A stretch of DNA of 64,000 nucleotides, from assembly GCF_005862305.2 (NCBI RefSeq), contig NZ_CP054021.1, positions 1,178,001 through 1,242,000 of the forward strand, given 5' to 3'. This stretch comes from Rhizobium indicum (lineage in GTDB: Bacteria > Pseudomonadota > Alphaproteobacteria > Rhizobiales > Rhizobiaceae). Position numbers and translations under genes: made by a program. Positions 47,929 to 58,110 of this stretch are shown piece after piece. The notes under the pieces were generated by a model. That model worked only from the letters and a program-made list of their open reading frames with translations, ran no database searches and was not told where the DNA came from. How positions within the stretch are numbered: position 1 is the stretch's first letter; every line of letters begins with the position of its first letter.

Positions 47929-48489
47929 ATGCCGCGTCGCCGCACAGTTTCCGATGAACAGCTTCTCGCCATGGTGCTGGCGCTGATCCACGCCGAGGGG
48001 CCGGATGCGGCGACCTTTGCGGCGGTGGCGAAAGCCAGCGGTCTTTCCGGCTCGACGCTGGTGCAGCGTTTCGCGACGAAAGCGGCGATGCTGCGCGCTG
48101 CGCTGCTTCACGCCTGGGACCGGCTGGATGCGGAAACGGCGCGGCTTGCCGGGAGCGTGGCGAAAACCCCGGAAGGCGCCGTCGCGCTGCTCGTCGGCCT
48201 GTCGCAGGATTACGGCGACAATGCCGCCGCCTATGGCGAGGGACTGCTGGTGCTTCGCGAGGACTTCCGCGATCCGGTGCTGCAGGCCCGGGGTGCAGCC
48301 TGGGGAACGGCGCTGACGAAAGCGATCGCACGCTGCTTCAGCTCGGCGAGCGATCCGGAGACGATCGCCCGGCTGATGCTGGCGCAATGGCAGGGTTCGC
48401 TCACCTGGTGGGGATTTGGCGCAGACGGCCCGGTGGCTGCCTATGTGGAGACGGAATTGAAGCGCTTCCTGACAGCAGTGAAGCCCTGA
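47929..48489 (+). CDS. TetR-family transcriptional regulator
   Basis: ATG 47929 behind AGAGGAA gives 186 aa. The helix-turn-helix includes TFAAVAKASGLSGSTLVQRFATKAAMLRAAL, and the C-terminal part is an all-helical ligand domain. A perfect dyad lies 29 bases before the start, so it probably autoregulates and controls the divergent SDR. The ligand is unknown. Confidence 0.88.
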   Translation: MPRRRTVSDEQLLAMVLALIHAEGPDAATFAAVAKASGLSGSTLVQRFATKAAMLRAALLHAWDRLDAETARLAGSVAKTPEGAVALLVGLSQDYGDNAAAYGEGLLVLREDFRDPVLQARGAAWGTALTKAIARCFSSASDPETIARLMLAQWQGSLTWWGFGADGPVAAYVETELKRFLTAVKP

Positions 48490-48718
48490 TCCCCGCTTAG
48501 ACTAGCATTACAGCTGCATATAGTTGGAATATCTGAATCCATGGGTTTCCGTGATCCGTAGGTCATGGATGACAGGCGTATCGATTGAGGCGACGCTGGA
48601 GCTTTGGGCGTCTTCGTTGCGTGATGTGAAAGCGCGAATGCACCTCTGGCGCCTTGCAGCGGTTCAGGGCATCCTATGATGGCTGAAAGTTGTGTTTATG
48701 GCAGTTGGAGGAATGCCG

Positions 48719-50680
48719 ATGCGCTGCTTTACCGTGCTTGGACCTTCGCAGACCGGAAAATCAACAGTCGTGGAAAAGCTCGGCTCCCTGGAAGGGGCGG
48801 CGAGAAAATCCAGCTCCCCTTATGGATTGAACCTCACAGAATTCACCTTTGGAAATGAGTCGTGGTGTGCGCTGGATGCGCCAGGACCCAATGAAGCGTT
48901 GGCGCATGCACAGCACGCGCTTCTCGCCAGCGACGCCTGCATCCTGTGCGTTTCATCGGCACCCGAGGAGGCTGTGCTCGCCGCGCCCTATCTGCGCGTA
49001 ATCGAGGCCTCGGAGACGCCGTGCATCCTCTTCGTCAACCGGATGGACGAACCGAGAGGGCGGCTGAGGGACGTGATCGCCGCGCTTCAAGACTACGCCA
49101 ACCACACGCTTTTGCTTCGCCAGATCCCGATCCGCGAGGGGGACAGGATCATAGGCAGTTGCGATCTGATTTCCGAACGGGCGTGGCGCTACCGGGAAGG
49201 CCAGACTTCGGCGCTGATCGCAATCCCCGAAAGCGCCGCCGAGCGCGAGCACGAAGCGCGCAGCGAGCTCCTGGAACACCTGTCCGAATTCGATGACTGG
49301 CTTCTCGAGGAACTGATCGAAGATCGCGAGCCGCCCAGCGACGCGCTCTATGCCATTTCATCGCGGGTTCTCAGGGAAAACAGGATTATTCCAGTCCTGA
49401 TCGGTGCCGCAAGTCACGGCAACGGCATGATGAGGCTGATGAAGGCGCTGCGCCACGAGGCGCCGCCGGTGGGGGTTCTTCGACAGCGCCTGGCTCGTGC
49501 GGGCAATGTCGATGAAAACAAGCTGACCGCCGTGAGCTTCCATGCCTATCATCGCCAGAATGTCGGTAAGACAGTGCTCGTGCGCGCGCTTGGCGTGGGA
49601 CTGCGGCAGGGCGCATCACTGGGCGGCTCAAGCCTCGGCGCCGTACAGCATCTCGCAAACGGGCGGTCCAATTCGGCGGTTGTGCCTGCGTCGGGGGATG
49701 TGTTTGCGACGGTCAAGTCCGACCACTTGCCCGTCCCTTCGCTGTTGACATCAGACGCGGTGGTCGCCCCGCCTGAATGGACGGAGCCACCCACGCCGAT
49801 GCTTGAAAGGATCCTAATCCCAGGCAGCGAGCGCGATGAAAACAAGCTCTCCGAAACGCTGGCAAAACTTTCCGCGACGGATCGCGGCCTAACGGTCTTG
49901 CAGGAGGAAAGCACCGGCGCCCAGCTCGTCTGCGCCCAGGGGCCGGTGCATCTGCGCGATCTCTGCCGAACCCTGTCCGACGTGTTTCACATCGCCGTAA
50001 CCGATCGAACGCCCAGCCCGATCTACCGCGAGACAATTGCGAAACCATCTGAGGTTCATTACCGTCACCGCAAACAGACCGGCGGTGCCGGACAGTTCGC
50101 GGATGTGAAGCTGAGCATTCGCCCCAATGAGCGCGGCCGGGGCTTCACCTTTAGCGAAACCGTCAAGGGTGGCGTCGTTCCGCGCAACTACATCCCTGCT
50201 GTCGAAGCAGGCGCGCGCGAAGCGATGGAGAAAGGGCCGCTAGGCTTCCAGGTCATCGATGTCGGCGTAACGCTGTACGATGGTCAGCACCATGCCGTCG
50301 ACAGTTCGGAACACGCCTTCCGGACTGCGTCGAAAATGGGAGTGCGACAGGCGCTTTCCGAAGGGTCGGCCGTTTTAATGCAACCGGTCTTCCGCAGCGA
50401 AATTCACATTCCGTCGATCTATTCCGGCAGCCTCGTCCAGATCGTCTCCGCTCTCAAGGGTCAGGTTCTCGGCTTCGACCGGGATGAAACCGCCAAGGGA
50501 TGGGACATCTTCCGGGCACTCATTCCGGGCGGCGCACTTGACGATCTGGCGCGGGCGCTGCGCTCGGCGACGCAGGGCATTGGTTACTTTTCCAAGACCT
50601 TCGATCACTTCGAGGAGTTATACGGCAAGGAAGCGGACGCCATCGTGAGGGCACACGAGGGACCAGGCGTCGCACACTGA
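48719..50680 (+). CDS. Divergent EF-G-like GTPase
   Basis: ATG 48719 has GGAGGA seven bases upstream, so the upstream ATG codons are unlikely. The protein is 653 aa, shorter than canonical EF-G (about 700). The G domain has GPSQTGKST (G8-K14) as P-loop, DAPG (53-56) as G3, and NRMD (107-110) as G4. The switch I region carries no recognisable EF-G effector sequence, and the usual HVDHGKTT and DTPGH are absent. Domains III-V are recognisable from KQTGGAGQFADVKLSI, FSETVKGGVVPRNYIPAVEAGAREA and the C-terminal ALIPGGALDDLARALRSATQG. Such EF-G-like paralogues are of unknown role, perhaps in stress or ribosome handling. Confidence 0.86.
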   Translation: MRCFTVLGPSQTGKSTVVEKLGSLEGAARKSSSPYGLNLTEFTFGNESWCALDAPGPNEALAHAQHALLASDACILCVSSAPEEAVLAAPYLRVIEASETPCILFVNRMDEPRGRLRDVIAALQDYANHTLLLRQIPIREGDRIIGSCDLISERAWRYREGQTSALIAIPESAAEREHEARSELLEHLSEFDDWLLEELIEDREPPSDALYAISSRVLRENRIIPVLIGAASHGNGMMRLMKALRHEAPPVGVLRQRLARAGNVDENKLTAVSFHAYHRQNVGKTVLVRALGVGLRQGASLGGSSLGAVQHLANGRSNSAVVPASGDVFATVKSDHLPVPSLLTSDAVVAPPEWTEPPTPMLERILIPGSERDENKLSETLAKLSATDRGLTVLQEESTGAQLVCAQGPVHLRDLCRTLSDVFHIAVTDRTPSPIYRETIAKPSEVHYRHRKQTGGAGQFADVKLSIRPNERGRGFTFSETVKGGVVPRNYIPAVEAGAREAMEKGPLGFQVIDVGVTLYDGQHHAVDSSEHAFRTASKMGVRQALSEGSAVLMQPVFRSEIHIPSIYSGSLVQIVSALKGQVLGFDRDETAKGWDIFRALIPGGALDDLARALRSATQGIGYFSKTFDHFEELYGKEADAIVRAHEGPGVAH

Positions 50681-50828
50681 AAGGTTCGCGCCACTTCATG
50701 CTCGTTCGCAGAATGGGCTCATGTCGTTTGGCAGTTAACCGTGAGAATGCGCCGTTTCACGCTACCTATGGCATTTAATCTGAGATTCGCGGGAGCGATT
50801 ATCGGCCACTAACCGCTTCTAATGCATC

Positions 50829-51155
50829 ATGGCCTCTAATGCAGATCTCGATGCGGCCTTGGCGGTCATCAAAAGAAGACATCCGTACGGCAAATCCGAA
50901 ATCCGAACCCAATCAAGGAGGATTGAACATGCCTACGATCATCTACAAGAAACCCGGCTTACGTCCGAAGACCTGGCAACGGTCGTCGTATTCGCGGATA
51001 ACGTCGCAAGGAACTGCTTCGACGAATTCCCCACCGGTGAATCGAAATCGGTCTCCGAATGCCTGTCGTCTAACATTACAGCTGCATTTTTGATTTGCGG
51101 TGGACTTGCCTTGCTGCGGCTTGATGCGCCCGTCGCCAAAGCGACCATGCGATGA
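50829..51155 (+). CDS. Possible small hypothetical protein
   Basis: This 108-residue frame has codon usage like its neighbours and includes SEDLATVVVFADNVARNCFDEFPTGE. The ribosome-binding site is weak. A second frame inside it, starting ATG near 50930, has a strong AAGGAGG site but a sequence with many Ser, Thr and Arg residues. Only one of the two is likely real. Confidence 0.35.
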   Translation: MASNADLDAALAVIKRRHPYGKSEIRTQSRRIEHAYDHLQETRLTSEDLATVVVFADNVARNCFDEFPTGESKSVSECLSSNITAAFLICGGLALLRLDAPVAKATMR

Positions 51156-51202
51156 CGGATGAAGGTTCAATTCGCCGTCGTGCAAGGTGGGCAACTGTAA
51201 TG

Positions 51203-51679
51203 TTAGGCGTCCTCATCGTCCTTCTCCTCGCCCACGGTCAGCGGCCAGTCGACGACGTAATCCTCGAGATCGTCGAGATCGATCTCATTTTCGTTGATCG
51301 CGCGGCCTCGCGCGGAAATGCCGGCGGCATGGACGGTCTCCGGGTCGCCGGAGACGAGCGGGTGCCACCAGTAGAGGTCGCGGCCTTCATTGACCAGCCG
51401 GTAGCCGCAGGTGGGCGGCAACCAGGCGATATCAGGCACATTTTCCTTGGTCAGCTGCACGCAGTCCGGCACGAAATCCCAGCGGTTCTCATAGCTGGAG
51501 CAGCGACAGCTTTCGCCGTCGAGCAGCTTGCAGCTGACCGAGGTGAAATAGATATCGCCACTATCCCATTCCTCGATCTTGTTGAGACAACAGAGGCCGC
51601 AGCCGTCGCAGAGGCTTTCCCACTCGGCGACGCTCATTTCGGTAAGCGTCTTGCTCTTCCAGAAGGGCAGATCGTTCAT
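51203..51679 (-). CDS. YkgJ/UPF0260-family metal-cluster protein
   Basis: From ATG 51679 the protein is 158 aa. The N-terminus reads [37 protein letters not shown], with a CDGCGLCC cluster and then [17 protein letters not shown], the eight-cysteine pattern of the YkgJ-type family, which probably binds zinc or an iron-sulfur cluster. The role is unknown. An apparent open frame continuing to 54199 beyond this start is an antisense shadow of the penicillin-binding protein gene. Confidence 0.88.
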   Translation of the reverse strand: MNDLPFWKSKTLTEMSVAEWESLCDGCGLCCLNKIEEWDSGDIYFTSVSCKLLDGESCRCSSYENRWDFVPDCVQLTKENVPDIAWLPPTCGYRLVNEGRDLYWWHPLVSGDPETVHAAGISARGRAINENEIDLDDLEDYVVDWPLTVGEEKDDEDA

Positions 51680-51883
51680 CGTTCGTTTCTTGCAACAGCG
51701 ACCCGCAAATTCGCGTGACCCTGATGCATCTCTCTTGTTATCAGCCGCAAAATCAATCAATCCTTCAGTATACTCCTGGTACTCGGAGAATTCTCTCCTC
51801 GTATCGGAGAGCTTTGCGGCCATATGCGGGCCTCGCGCTTTTGTCGGATATGATCGAAGCGCAATCAGGCGGGAATACAGGAC

Positions 51884-54082
51884 GTGCAGGATCCGGACAA
51901 CCCAGGAAATGGGCCAGGAAATGGGCCAGAAAAAAGGCCCGGAAAAGCGGCGAACGAGGCGGCGGAAAAGCGGCCGGCGAAGAGCCGTCACATTCTGCTG
52001 CGTATCGATTCCTGGATCGATTCGACCGTCTGGAACGCCGGCTTCCGCGCCGCCGAGATCTGGGAAGACATTACCATCTTTTTCCGCCGCTTCCGCGTGC
52101 GCGGCTGGAAGCGCATGGTCTTCGAACTTGCCGGCGAGGGACTGACGCTCGGAGCGGCCGGCTCGGTGCTGATGCTGCTGCTTGCCCAGCCTGCCTTCGA
52201 GGCGACCAAGGAAGACTGGCGCAACCGCGGCGATTTCGCCGTCACCTTCACCGACCGCTACGGCAATGTCATCGGCCATCGCGGCGTCATCCACCAGAAT
52301 TCCGTACCGATCGACGAGCTGCCGGATTCGCTGATCAAATCGGTGATCGCCACCGAGGACCGGCGCTTCTTCGACCATTTCGGCATCGATTTCATCGGCC
52401 TCTTCCGCGCCATGAGCGAGAATGCGCGCGCCGGCGAAGTCGTGCAGGGCGGCTCGACACTGACGCAGCAGCTCGCCAAGAACCTGTTCCTGTCGAACGA
52501 ACGCTCGATCGACCGCAAGGTCACCGAGGCGTTCCTGGCGCTTTGGCTCGAGGCGAACCTTTCCAAGAAGGAAATCCTCTCCACCTATCTCGACCGCGCC
52601 TATATGGGCGGCGGCACTTTTGGCGCAGCGGCGGCGGCGCAGTTCTATTTCGGCAAGAACATCACCGATGTGAACCTTGCCGAATCCGCCATGCTTGCCG
52701 GCCTGTTCAAGGCGCCGGCGAAATACGCGCCGCATGTCAACCTGCCGGCGGCGCGTGCCCGCGCCAACGAAGTGCTGACCAATCTGGTGCAGAGCGGGCT
52801 GATGACCGAGGGCCAGGTGATCGCCGCCAGGCGCAATCCAGCTACCGTCGTCGACCGCAACGAGGTGGAATCGCCCGATTTCTTCCTCGATTGGGCTTTC
52901 GACGAGGTCCAGCGGCTTTCGTCGCGCTTCCACCAGCATTCGCTGATCGTGCGCACGACGATCGACATGGGCATCCAGAAGGCGGCCGAGGATTCGGTCG
53001 AGACGTCGCTGCGCGAATATGGCGAGGCCTATCACGCCAAGCAGGGCGCGATGGTGATGATCGAAAACGGCGGGGCCGTGCGCGCCATGGTCGGCGGCCG
53101 GGATTACGGCGAGAGCCAGTTCAACCGCGCCAGCAGGGCGCTGCGCCAGCCAGGCTCGTCCTTCAAGGTCTACACTTATGCGGTGGCGATGGAGAGCGGC
53201 ATGACGCCGCAGACGACGATCGTCGATGCGCCGATCTACTGGGGCAACTGGAGCCCTCACAATTACGCAAACCGCTATGCCGGCCGCATCACGCTTGAGA
53301 CCGCGATCGCCCAGTCGATCAACACCGTGCCGGTGCGGCTCGCCAAGGAAAAACTCGGCATTCAGCCGATCCGGGCGATGGCGAAGAACCTCGGCGTCGA
53401 AACGCCGATCCGCGACGACGTCACCATCCCGATCGGCACCTCCGAGGTGACGGTCCTCGACCAGGCGACGGCCTATGCCACCTTCCCGGCCGGCGGCTAC
53501 CAGTCGCGCCGCCACGGCATCACCCAGATCCTCGATTACGACGGTGACGTGCTCTACGATTTCGACCGTGACGAACCGGCGCCGAAACGTGTGCTCTCCG
53601 AACAGGCCGACGCCTATATGAACCAGATGCTGTCGCGCGTCCCCTATGTCGGCACGGCGCGCAAGGCGGCCCTCGACAACGGCATCCTGACGGCCGGCAA
53701 GACCGGCACGACCCAGGCCTATCGCGACGCCTGGTTCGTTGGGTTCACCGGCAATTACACCTGCGCCGTCTGGTTCGGCAATGACGACTACACCTCGACC
53801 AACGAGATGACCGGCGGTTCGCTGCCGGCGATGACTTTCAAGCGCGCCATGGATTACGCCCATCAGGGTGTGACGCTGCGCGCCATCCCCGGCGTCGAAA
53901 ATCCCCTGCCCTCGGAAAAGGACCTCGCCAAGACCGCCGCCGCCAAGCCGCAGGACGGATTGCCGCAGCTCATCCGGCCGCGCATGCTCTCGGTTCAATC
54001 GACTGGCATCCTCAAGAAGCTCGGCGAAAAGCTGAAGGATGCCGCCCCACTCGCGCCGGCGAAGGTGGCGAGCGCGGAGTAG
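51884..54082 (+). CDS. Class A penicillin-binding protein (transglycosylase/transpeptidase)
   Basis: The GTG start gives 732 aa. An N-terminal cytoplasmic tail and a transmembrane helix (about 85-107) precede a GT51 transglycosylase domain with Glu158 in ATEDRRFF and the [13 protein letters not shown] signature (about 185-197). The transpeptidase domain (about 380-640) has the SSFK box with catalytic Ser425, SIN at 478 and KTGTT at 606. It polymerises and crosslinks peptidoglycan in the periplasm. The type is PBP1A-like; a second member elsewhere in the genome is expected. Confidence 0.92.
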   Translation: MQDPDNPGNGPGNGPEKRPGKAANEAAEKRPAKSRHILLRIDSWIDSTVWNAGFRAAEIWEDITIFFRRFRVRGWKRMVFELAGEGLTLGAAGSVLMLLLAQPAFEATKEDWRNRGDFAVTFTDRYGNVIGHRGVIHQNSVPIDELPDSLIKSVIATEDRRFFDHFGIDFIGLFRAMSENARAGEVVQGGSTLTQQLAKNLFLSNERSIDRKVTEAFLALWLEANLSKKEILSTYLDRAYMGGGTFGAAAAAQFYFGKNITDVNLAESAMLAGLFKAPAKYAPHVNLPAARARANEVLTNLVQSGLMTEGQVIAARRNPATVVDRNEVESPDFFLDWAFDEVQRLSSRFHQHSLIVRTTIDMGIQKAAEDSVETSLREYGEAYHAKQGAMVMIENGGAVRAMVGGRDYGESQFNRASRALRQPGSSFKVYTYAVAMESGMTPQTTIVDAPIYWGNWSPHNYANRYAGRITLETAIAQSINTVPVRLAKEKLGIQPIRAMAKNLGVETPIRDDVTIPIGTSEVTVLDQATAYATFPAGGYQSRRHGITQILDYDGDVLYDFDRDEPAPKRVLSEQADAYMNQMLSRVPYVGTARKAALDNGILTAGKTGTTQAYRDAWFVGFTGNYTCAVWFGNDDYTSTNEMTGGSLPAMTFKRAMDYAHQGVTLRAIPGVENPLPSEKDLAKTAAAKPQDGLPQLIRPRMLSVQSTGILKKLGEKLKDAAPLAPAKVASAE

Positions 54083-54281
54083 CCGGCCCAGGAGATTGCC
54101 GGTAGCTGCCCCCCATCCGCCTGCCGGCATCTCTGGGTGAAAGGCCGTATTGCCGCAGTTGGCAGACTGCTTTGCCGCTTGGACATAACCGGGGATCAAT
54201 CGCCCATGTCACTGCCCGGCATTCCACCCTGCCAGAATCAGTGGTAACCCTTTCATCCGATATGGTTTCCAAGGTCATGAC

Positions 54282-54869
54282 GTGTTTCGATTCCCCCTCT
54301 TTATCGCGATCACGCTGATCGTCGCCTTCGGCGGCGGGATCATGATTTCGCTTTATGCGCTGGATGCGACACAGGGTTTCGGGGCGATCAAGCTCGGCGC
54401 CTGGGAGGCCTTTCCAGCGTTGCAGACGGTCGAGGCCGATCCTTATGCCAAGTCGCACCGGGCGCGCGCCGGCAAGCTGCTCTATGGCAGCGCCGAGGGT
54501 CTGACCTTCACGGCGAGTGTCGACGACGAAGGCGCGCGGCTGAATGCCGGCTGCCGCTACCGCATCAGCGGGCAGACGCCGCCTGCCCGGCTCTGGACCC
54601 TCTTTACCGCCGACAATGGCGGCAATCCGGCAGCGGTGAAGACCGGGCATCCCTCAGCGCTCAATTCCTGGACCGTGCTGCGCAATCAAGACAGCAGTTT
54701 CTCGGTTGAGATCTCCGCCGTCGCGCAGCCGGGCAACTGGCTGGCCTTGCCAGAGGCCGGCACCTTCCGGCTGGTGCTGACGCTGTTCGACACACCGACA
54801 GCCGGCAGTTCCGGCGTGATCGACCTCGCCATGCCGAAGCTCACCAAGACCGGATGCGGCAATGCTTAG
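54282..54869 (+). CDS. DUF1214-family membrane protein
   Basis: The GTG start at 54282 has AAGG upstream. The protein is 195 aa with an N-terminal transmembrane segment and a beta-rich region (ARLWTLFTADNGGNPAA; SFSVEISAVAQPGNWLALPEAGTFRLVLTLFDTP), the pattern of DUF1214 C-terminal domains. Its end overlaps the next gene by eight bases, so the two are coupled. Function unknown; partners of this pair occur side by side in Rhizobiales. Confidence 0.8.
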   Translation: MFRFPLFIAITLIVAFGGGIMISLYALDATQGFGAIKLGAWEAFPALQTVEADPYAKSHRARAGKLLYGSAEGLTFTASVDDEGARLNAGCRYRISGQTPPARLWTLFTADNGGNPAAVKTGHPSALNSWTVLRNQDSSFSVEISAVAQPGNWLALPEAGTFRLVLTLFDTPTAGSSGVIDLAMPKLTKTGCGNA

Positions 54870-55410
54870 GATATTCTTCGCGGTCCTGACCGGTCTTTTC
54901 GGCGCAGCCCTGCTGCATCTCGTCATCATCCTGTCGCTGCCGCATTTCACCGGCAGGGATGCGGCGACCCGCGTGGAGGCAGAGGGCGACCTCAATAATT
55001 TCTACCTGCTCGGCGACCAATATGACGAGGCCGGCCTTGCCAATGGCGACCCCTTCCTGCGCACCGCCGTCTGCTCCTTCGACGTCGAGGATGCGCCGGT
55101 ACATTTCACCGCCAAGGGCAATGTGCCCTTCTGGTCGATCGCGATCTATGACAGCGCCTCCAACGAGGTCTTCAGCATGAATGACAGGACATCGGTCGGC
55201 GGCGCGCTCGATGTGCTGGCCGGCAGTCCGATCCAGCTGACCGACCTGCGCAAGAACTTGCCGCAGGAATTGCAGCAGGCGATCCTGGTGGAAATGGCAC
55301 GGCCGGACGGCTATGCCGTGCTGCGGACGCTGGCGCCGCAGGCGAGCTTCGATGAGGCTGCGCGCAACTTCCTGACGGAAGCCGGCTGCGAGCAATTCGC
55401 CGCTCGCTGA
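54862..55410 (+). CDS. DUF1254-family membrane protein
   Basis: The protein is 182 aa, with a membrane helix at about 4-24 and the region NNFYLLGDQYDEAGLANGDPFLRTAVCSFDVEDAPVHFTAKGNVPFWSIAIYDSASNEVFSMNDRTS typical of DUF1254. It overlaps the DUF1214 gene. In larger bacterial proteins DUF1254 and DUF1214 are fused, so the two may form one complex. It converges with the small gene at 55424. Confidence 0.82.
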   Translation: MLRIFFAVLTGLFGAALLHLVIILSLPHFTGRDAATRVEAEGDLNNFYLLGDQYDEAGLANGDPFLRTAVCSFDVEDAPVHFTAKGNVPFWSIAIYDSASNEVFSMNDRTSVGGALDVLAGSPIQLTDLRKNLPQELQQAILVEMARPDGYAVLRTLAPQASFDEAARNFLTEAGCEQFAAR

Positions 55411-55423
55411 GGTTGAAGAGCGG

Positions 55424-55591
55424 TTACTTCTTGTTGACGCGCGGCGCGGGCGCCGGACGATGTTTCGGGCTCTCGGTCAACCGCTCGTAGCGGACGCCGG
55501 TGAACCAAAGGATCTTGGCTTCGCGGGGCTCTTTGTCCGGGCGACGCGGCGCCCGCGGCCGCCGATCCGCCAATGCGACTACTATTGCCAT
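55424..55591 (-). CDS. Small conserved protein with ILWFTGVRYER motif
   Basis: ATG 55591 behind GGAGA encodes 55 residues beginning MAIVVALADRRPRAPRRP and containing AKILWFTGVRYERL, followed by a proline-rich end. Short proteins with an ILxFTGVRYER core are widespread in Rhizobiales and have no known function. The gene ends 13 bases from the convergent DUF1254 stop. Confidence 0.75.
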   Translation of the reverse strand: MAIVVALADRRPRAPRRPDKEPREAKILWFTGVRYERLTESPKHRPAPAPRVNKK

Positions 55592-56131
55592 TCTCGTCTC
55601 CATGCACTGCCCGAGACGGATGAAGTTGCGATGGATTTCACCCTGCCCGCCAATGTGCGGGCCGGCGCGTCCTGCAGTACCGGGATGACCGGCCCGAGGG
55701 CATTCGCGCCTTTCCCACGGCACCTGATTGAAATACCGTGATGCGGAGTTTCAACGATCCAAATACTCAAATCGCGTCGTTCCTATCCGAATTGAGACAG
55801 ATGACAGTTAACAGTTTACTAATGTTCAGCCGAGGCCAAACACAGTTCACGTTACTTCCCCTTTAACGCGCGAAGAGTTGATTTGGTTTCACGCCGCCTA
55901 CACAAACGGCCGGCTGGAGATCAACGGATAAAATTAGAACCAATTCATATAGTTGACATCGGCGCTGCAATCCGCCGGCCGGGAAAAAGGCGATGTTGCA
56001 AAAATACATCATGAAAATATTTAATTGCGAGGCGCTGAGATGCGCGTATGTTCGCTCATGTCGGTCACACGTTTCCGGGCTCCGATCGATCGGGATTTTC
56101 CACGTTCTTGCCGGAATGCGGAGGGCAAGCG
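55592..56131. other. Intergenic region
   Basis: This 540-base stretch is increasingly AT-rich toward 55980-56030. I see no gene, only short open frames without coding features. It should contain the promoters of both neighbours. Confidence 0.45.
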
Positions 56132-56338
56132 GTGTCTTTGCTGGTCAATTCATCTTTCTCGCCTGAAGATCTCGACGTGCTGCGCAGTGCGCTTGATGCC
56201 TGGTGCTCAGAACGGCGGATCGACATCAAAAGCGTCGACGCGCAATTCGCGGCATCCACAGCACTCGACCTTTATCAGGCCGGTTACGACAGCCGCGAAA
56301 AACTGCTGCACGCGCTGCGCGATCACAGGGCCGCCTGA
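56132..56338 (+). CDS. Small helical protein, scattered family member 2
   Basis: A GTG start at 56132 with GGAGGG eight bases upstream gives 68 aa. It reads SSFSPEDLDVLRSALDAWCSERRID and ALDLYQAGYDSREKLLHALRDH, a helical shape like the proteins at 43918 and 62297. No function is known. Confidence 0.65.
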   Translation: MSLLVNSSFSPEDLDVLRSALDAWCSERRIDIKSVDAQFAASTALDLYQAGYDSREKLLHALRDHRAA

Positions 56339-56650
56339 GTTTTTCCACCACCGCGGCAGCTATGCTGCAATCGTCGCAGCACGCCTTCCAAACCATGCAT
56401 TTTTATATTGCCGGCCAACCATGTCGCAACACGTTCCGCGTGTATATTTCTGTTGCATTTTAATAAAATCTTCAGCATGCATTAACCGTACCGGTGTAGG
56501 ATTTGTTCATAACCGTATGGCCTGACATGCGTTCCGCCAGCGCATATCGGCCTTGGTCCCCTTGTTCTGCGTTTTCGGGGTGTTTTTGTGCGTGACCGGT
56601 TTCGAGACCTAGAAGGCCCCTTGGCCGTCAGGAAAAAGGACGTGGTACTA
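56339..56650. other. AT-rich promoter region
   Basis: About 310 bases upstream of the DUF2336-like gene with an AT-rich block near 56410-56480. No gene seen. Confidence 0.45.
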
Positions 56651-57637
56651 ATGGCGACTGTCAGCAGTTTCGAGAACCTGTCTCATCCGACACGGTCCGA
56701 ACTGCGCCAATTCGCCGAACTTTTCATGCCGCTGTTCCAGGCCTCCTCCGACGAGGCCAAGCGCCAGGCGGTCGCGGCGCTGTCCCAATGCGAGAACATG
56801 CCGGCCGCCGTGGCGCTGTTCATCGGCAACCAGCCGATCGATATCGCAGCCCCCTTTCTTGCCGCCTCGAAGGCAATCGCCGACGATACGCTGATCACCA
56901 TCGCGCGCATGCAGGGTGCAACGCATGTCAAGGCGATCGTCAGCCGCGATTCACTCTCGCCGAAGGTCATCGATGCTTTGGTGGCGCTGCGCCAGAGCCA
57001 GCCGCGGTCGGCGGCCACATCGGCGCCGGTCATGGAATCGCCGGCGGTGCCGCTTTCGCCAGCGCCGACCGAGACCAACGAGGCAGATGCGCTGGCGGAA
57101 CAGCGGATTGCCAATGAAGAGGCGTTGCGCGAGCGTATCCTCGGCCTTGCCGGCCATCTCGGCCGTGCCGACGAGGACAGGCTCGGTCTGCGCACGCTCA
57201 CCGACATTCAAGAGGCGCTGCTGGTGCGCTTTGCCCGCTCGCGTGAAGCGACGCATTTCGCAACCGCGCTTGCCGATGCGCTTTCCGCCAGCCGCTGGCT
57301 TGCCGAGCGCATCATGCTCGATCTTTCCGGCCAGCAGCTCGCCACGACGCTGACCAGCCTCGGCATGGGCTTTCTCGATGCCGTCTTCGTGCTCGAAAGG
57401 CTCTATCCGCACCTTGCCGAACAGCAGCATAACGTTACGCGCGGCTGGATGGTGCTCGATGCGCTCGACCCGGAAGAATGCCACGAACGCGTCGAAGCCT
57501 GGCGGCGCGCCGATCGCTACACCTATAAGCCGGAAGCGACCGATGCACCCGCGCCGGCAGCAACGCCCGACTATCGCTTCATCCGCCAGGCGCCGCCGCA
57601 GCGCGACATGCGCGTCATGGGGCGGCGGTCTCGCTGA
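56651..57637 (+). CDS. DUF2336-like helical-repeat protein
   Basis: The start is ATG 56651, and the protein is 328 aa. Residues 20-115 form paired helices in a HEAT-like pattern (FQASSDEAKRQAVAALSQCENMPAAVALFIGNQPIDIAAPFLAAS), and a second helical block spans about 165-285. A proline-rich linker separates them. The pattern is close to the DUF2336 family seen in Alphaproteobacteria. No function is assigned. Confidence 0.6.
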   Translation: MATVSSFENLSHPTRSELRQFAELFMPLFQASSDEAKRQAVAALSQCENMPAAVALFIGNQPIDIAAPFLAASKAIADDTLITIARMQGATHVKAIVSRDSLSPKVIDALVALRQSQPRSAATSAPVMESPAVPLSPAPTETNEADALAEQRIANEEALRERILGLAGHLGRADEDRLGLRTLTDIQEALLVRFARSREATHFATALADALSASRWLAERIMLDLSGQQLATTLTSLGMGFLDAVFVLERLYPHLAEQQHNVTRGWMVLDALDPEECHERVEAWRRADRYTYKPEATDAPAPAATPDYRFIRQAPPQRDMRVMGRRSR

Positions 57638-57703
57638 ACTGCGGTTGATGACCTTACCACCTACAGCGGTTCAAAATGACGCTGAGCTGACGAGCGCCTT
57701 GGC

Positions 57704-58048
57704 TCAGCCGCCCTTCGCAAGCGGGATCATGTCCCCCAGTTCCTCCGCCTCCAGCTCGACGATCCAGAGATCGGGGTCGAATTTGCGTTCACGCTCCAGC
57801 ATCGCGCGGACCGCCTCCGGATCGCCGCGCGACAGGCGGACCTCGAACAGCCGGTCACCGGCCTGACCTTCGCCGAAGGCTGTCTGCGGTGCCGGCGCGT
57901 AGAGCGTTTCCAGGCCGTCGCGGAAGTGCTGGCGGATGAAGATCGCACCCGCCTCCTCCGCACCCTTCTTCTCGACGGCGGCGAAATCGCCGCTGGCGAA
58001 GACGCGGCGCAGGAGGGCTGAAATGAAGATGTCGGCGCGTAATCTCAT
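57704..58048 (-). CDS. DUF1491-family protein
   Basis: The chosen start at 58048 gives 114 aa (MRLRADIFISALLRRVFASGDFAAVEKKGAEEAGAIFIRQ), the hallmark of DUF1491. The C-terminus has RERKFDPDLWIVELEAEE. The family is almost confined to Alphaproteobacteria. An extended frame upstream reads unlike the family. It follows the MCP-like gene on the same strand at 62 bases. Confidence 0.85.
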   Translation of the reverse strand: MRLRADIFISALLRRVFASGDFAAVEKKGAEEAGAIFIRQHFRDGLETLYAPAPQTAFGEGQAGDRLFEVRLSRGDPEAVRAMLERERKFDPDLWIVELEAEELGDMIPLAKGG

Positions 58049-58110
58049 CGGTGCGGTATAGACCGGCGCGTCGGTGGCGGCAATGCGGGGCCAGAGTTTG
58101 ACCCCAGGGG

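Noticed and set aside
51203..54199. A 998-residue open frame on the minus strand across the penicillin-binding protein gene
   Set aside because: Only the last 158 residues match a protein family (YkgJ type). The rest is antisense to a clear class A penicillin-binding protein with intact catalytic motifs, and long antisense frames are expected in GC-rich codon usage.
55815..55935. A 40-residue stretch with an open plus-strand frame ending REELIWFHAAYTNGRLEING
   Set aside because: It looks protein-like but has no start codon and an in-frame stop just upstream, so a gene cannot be supported.
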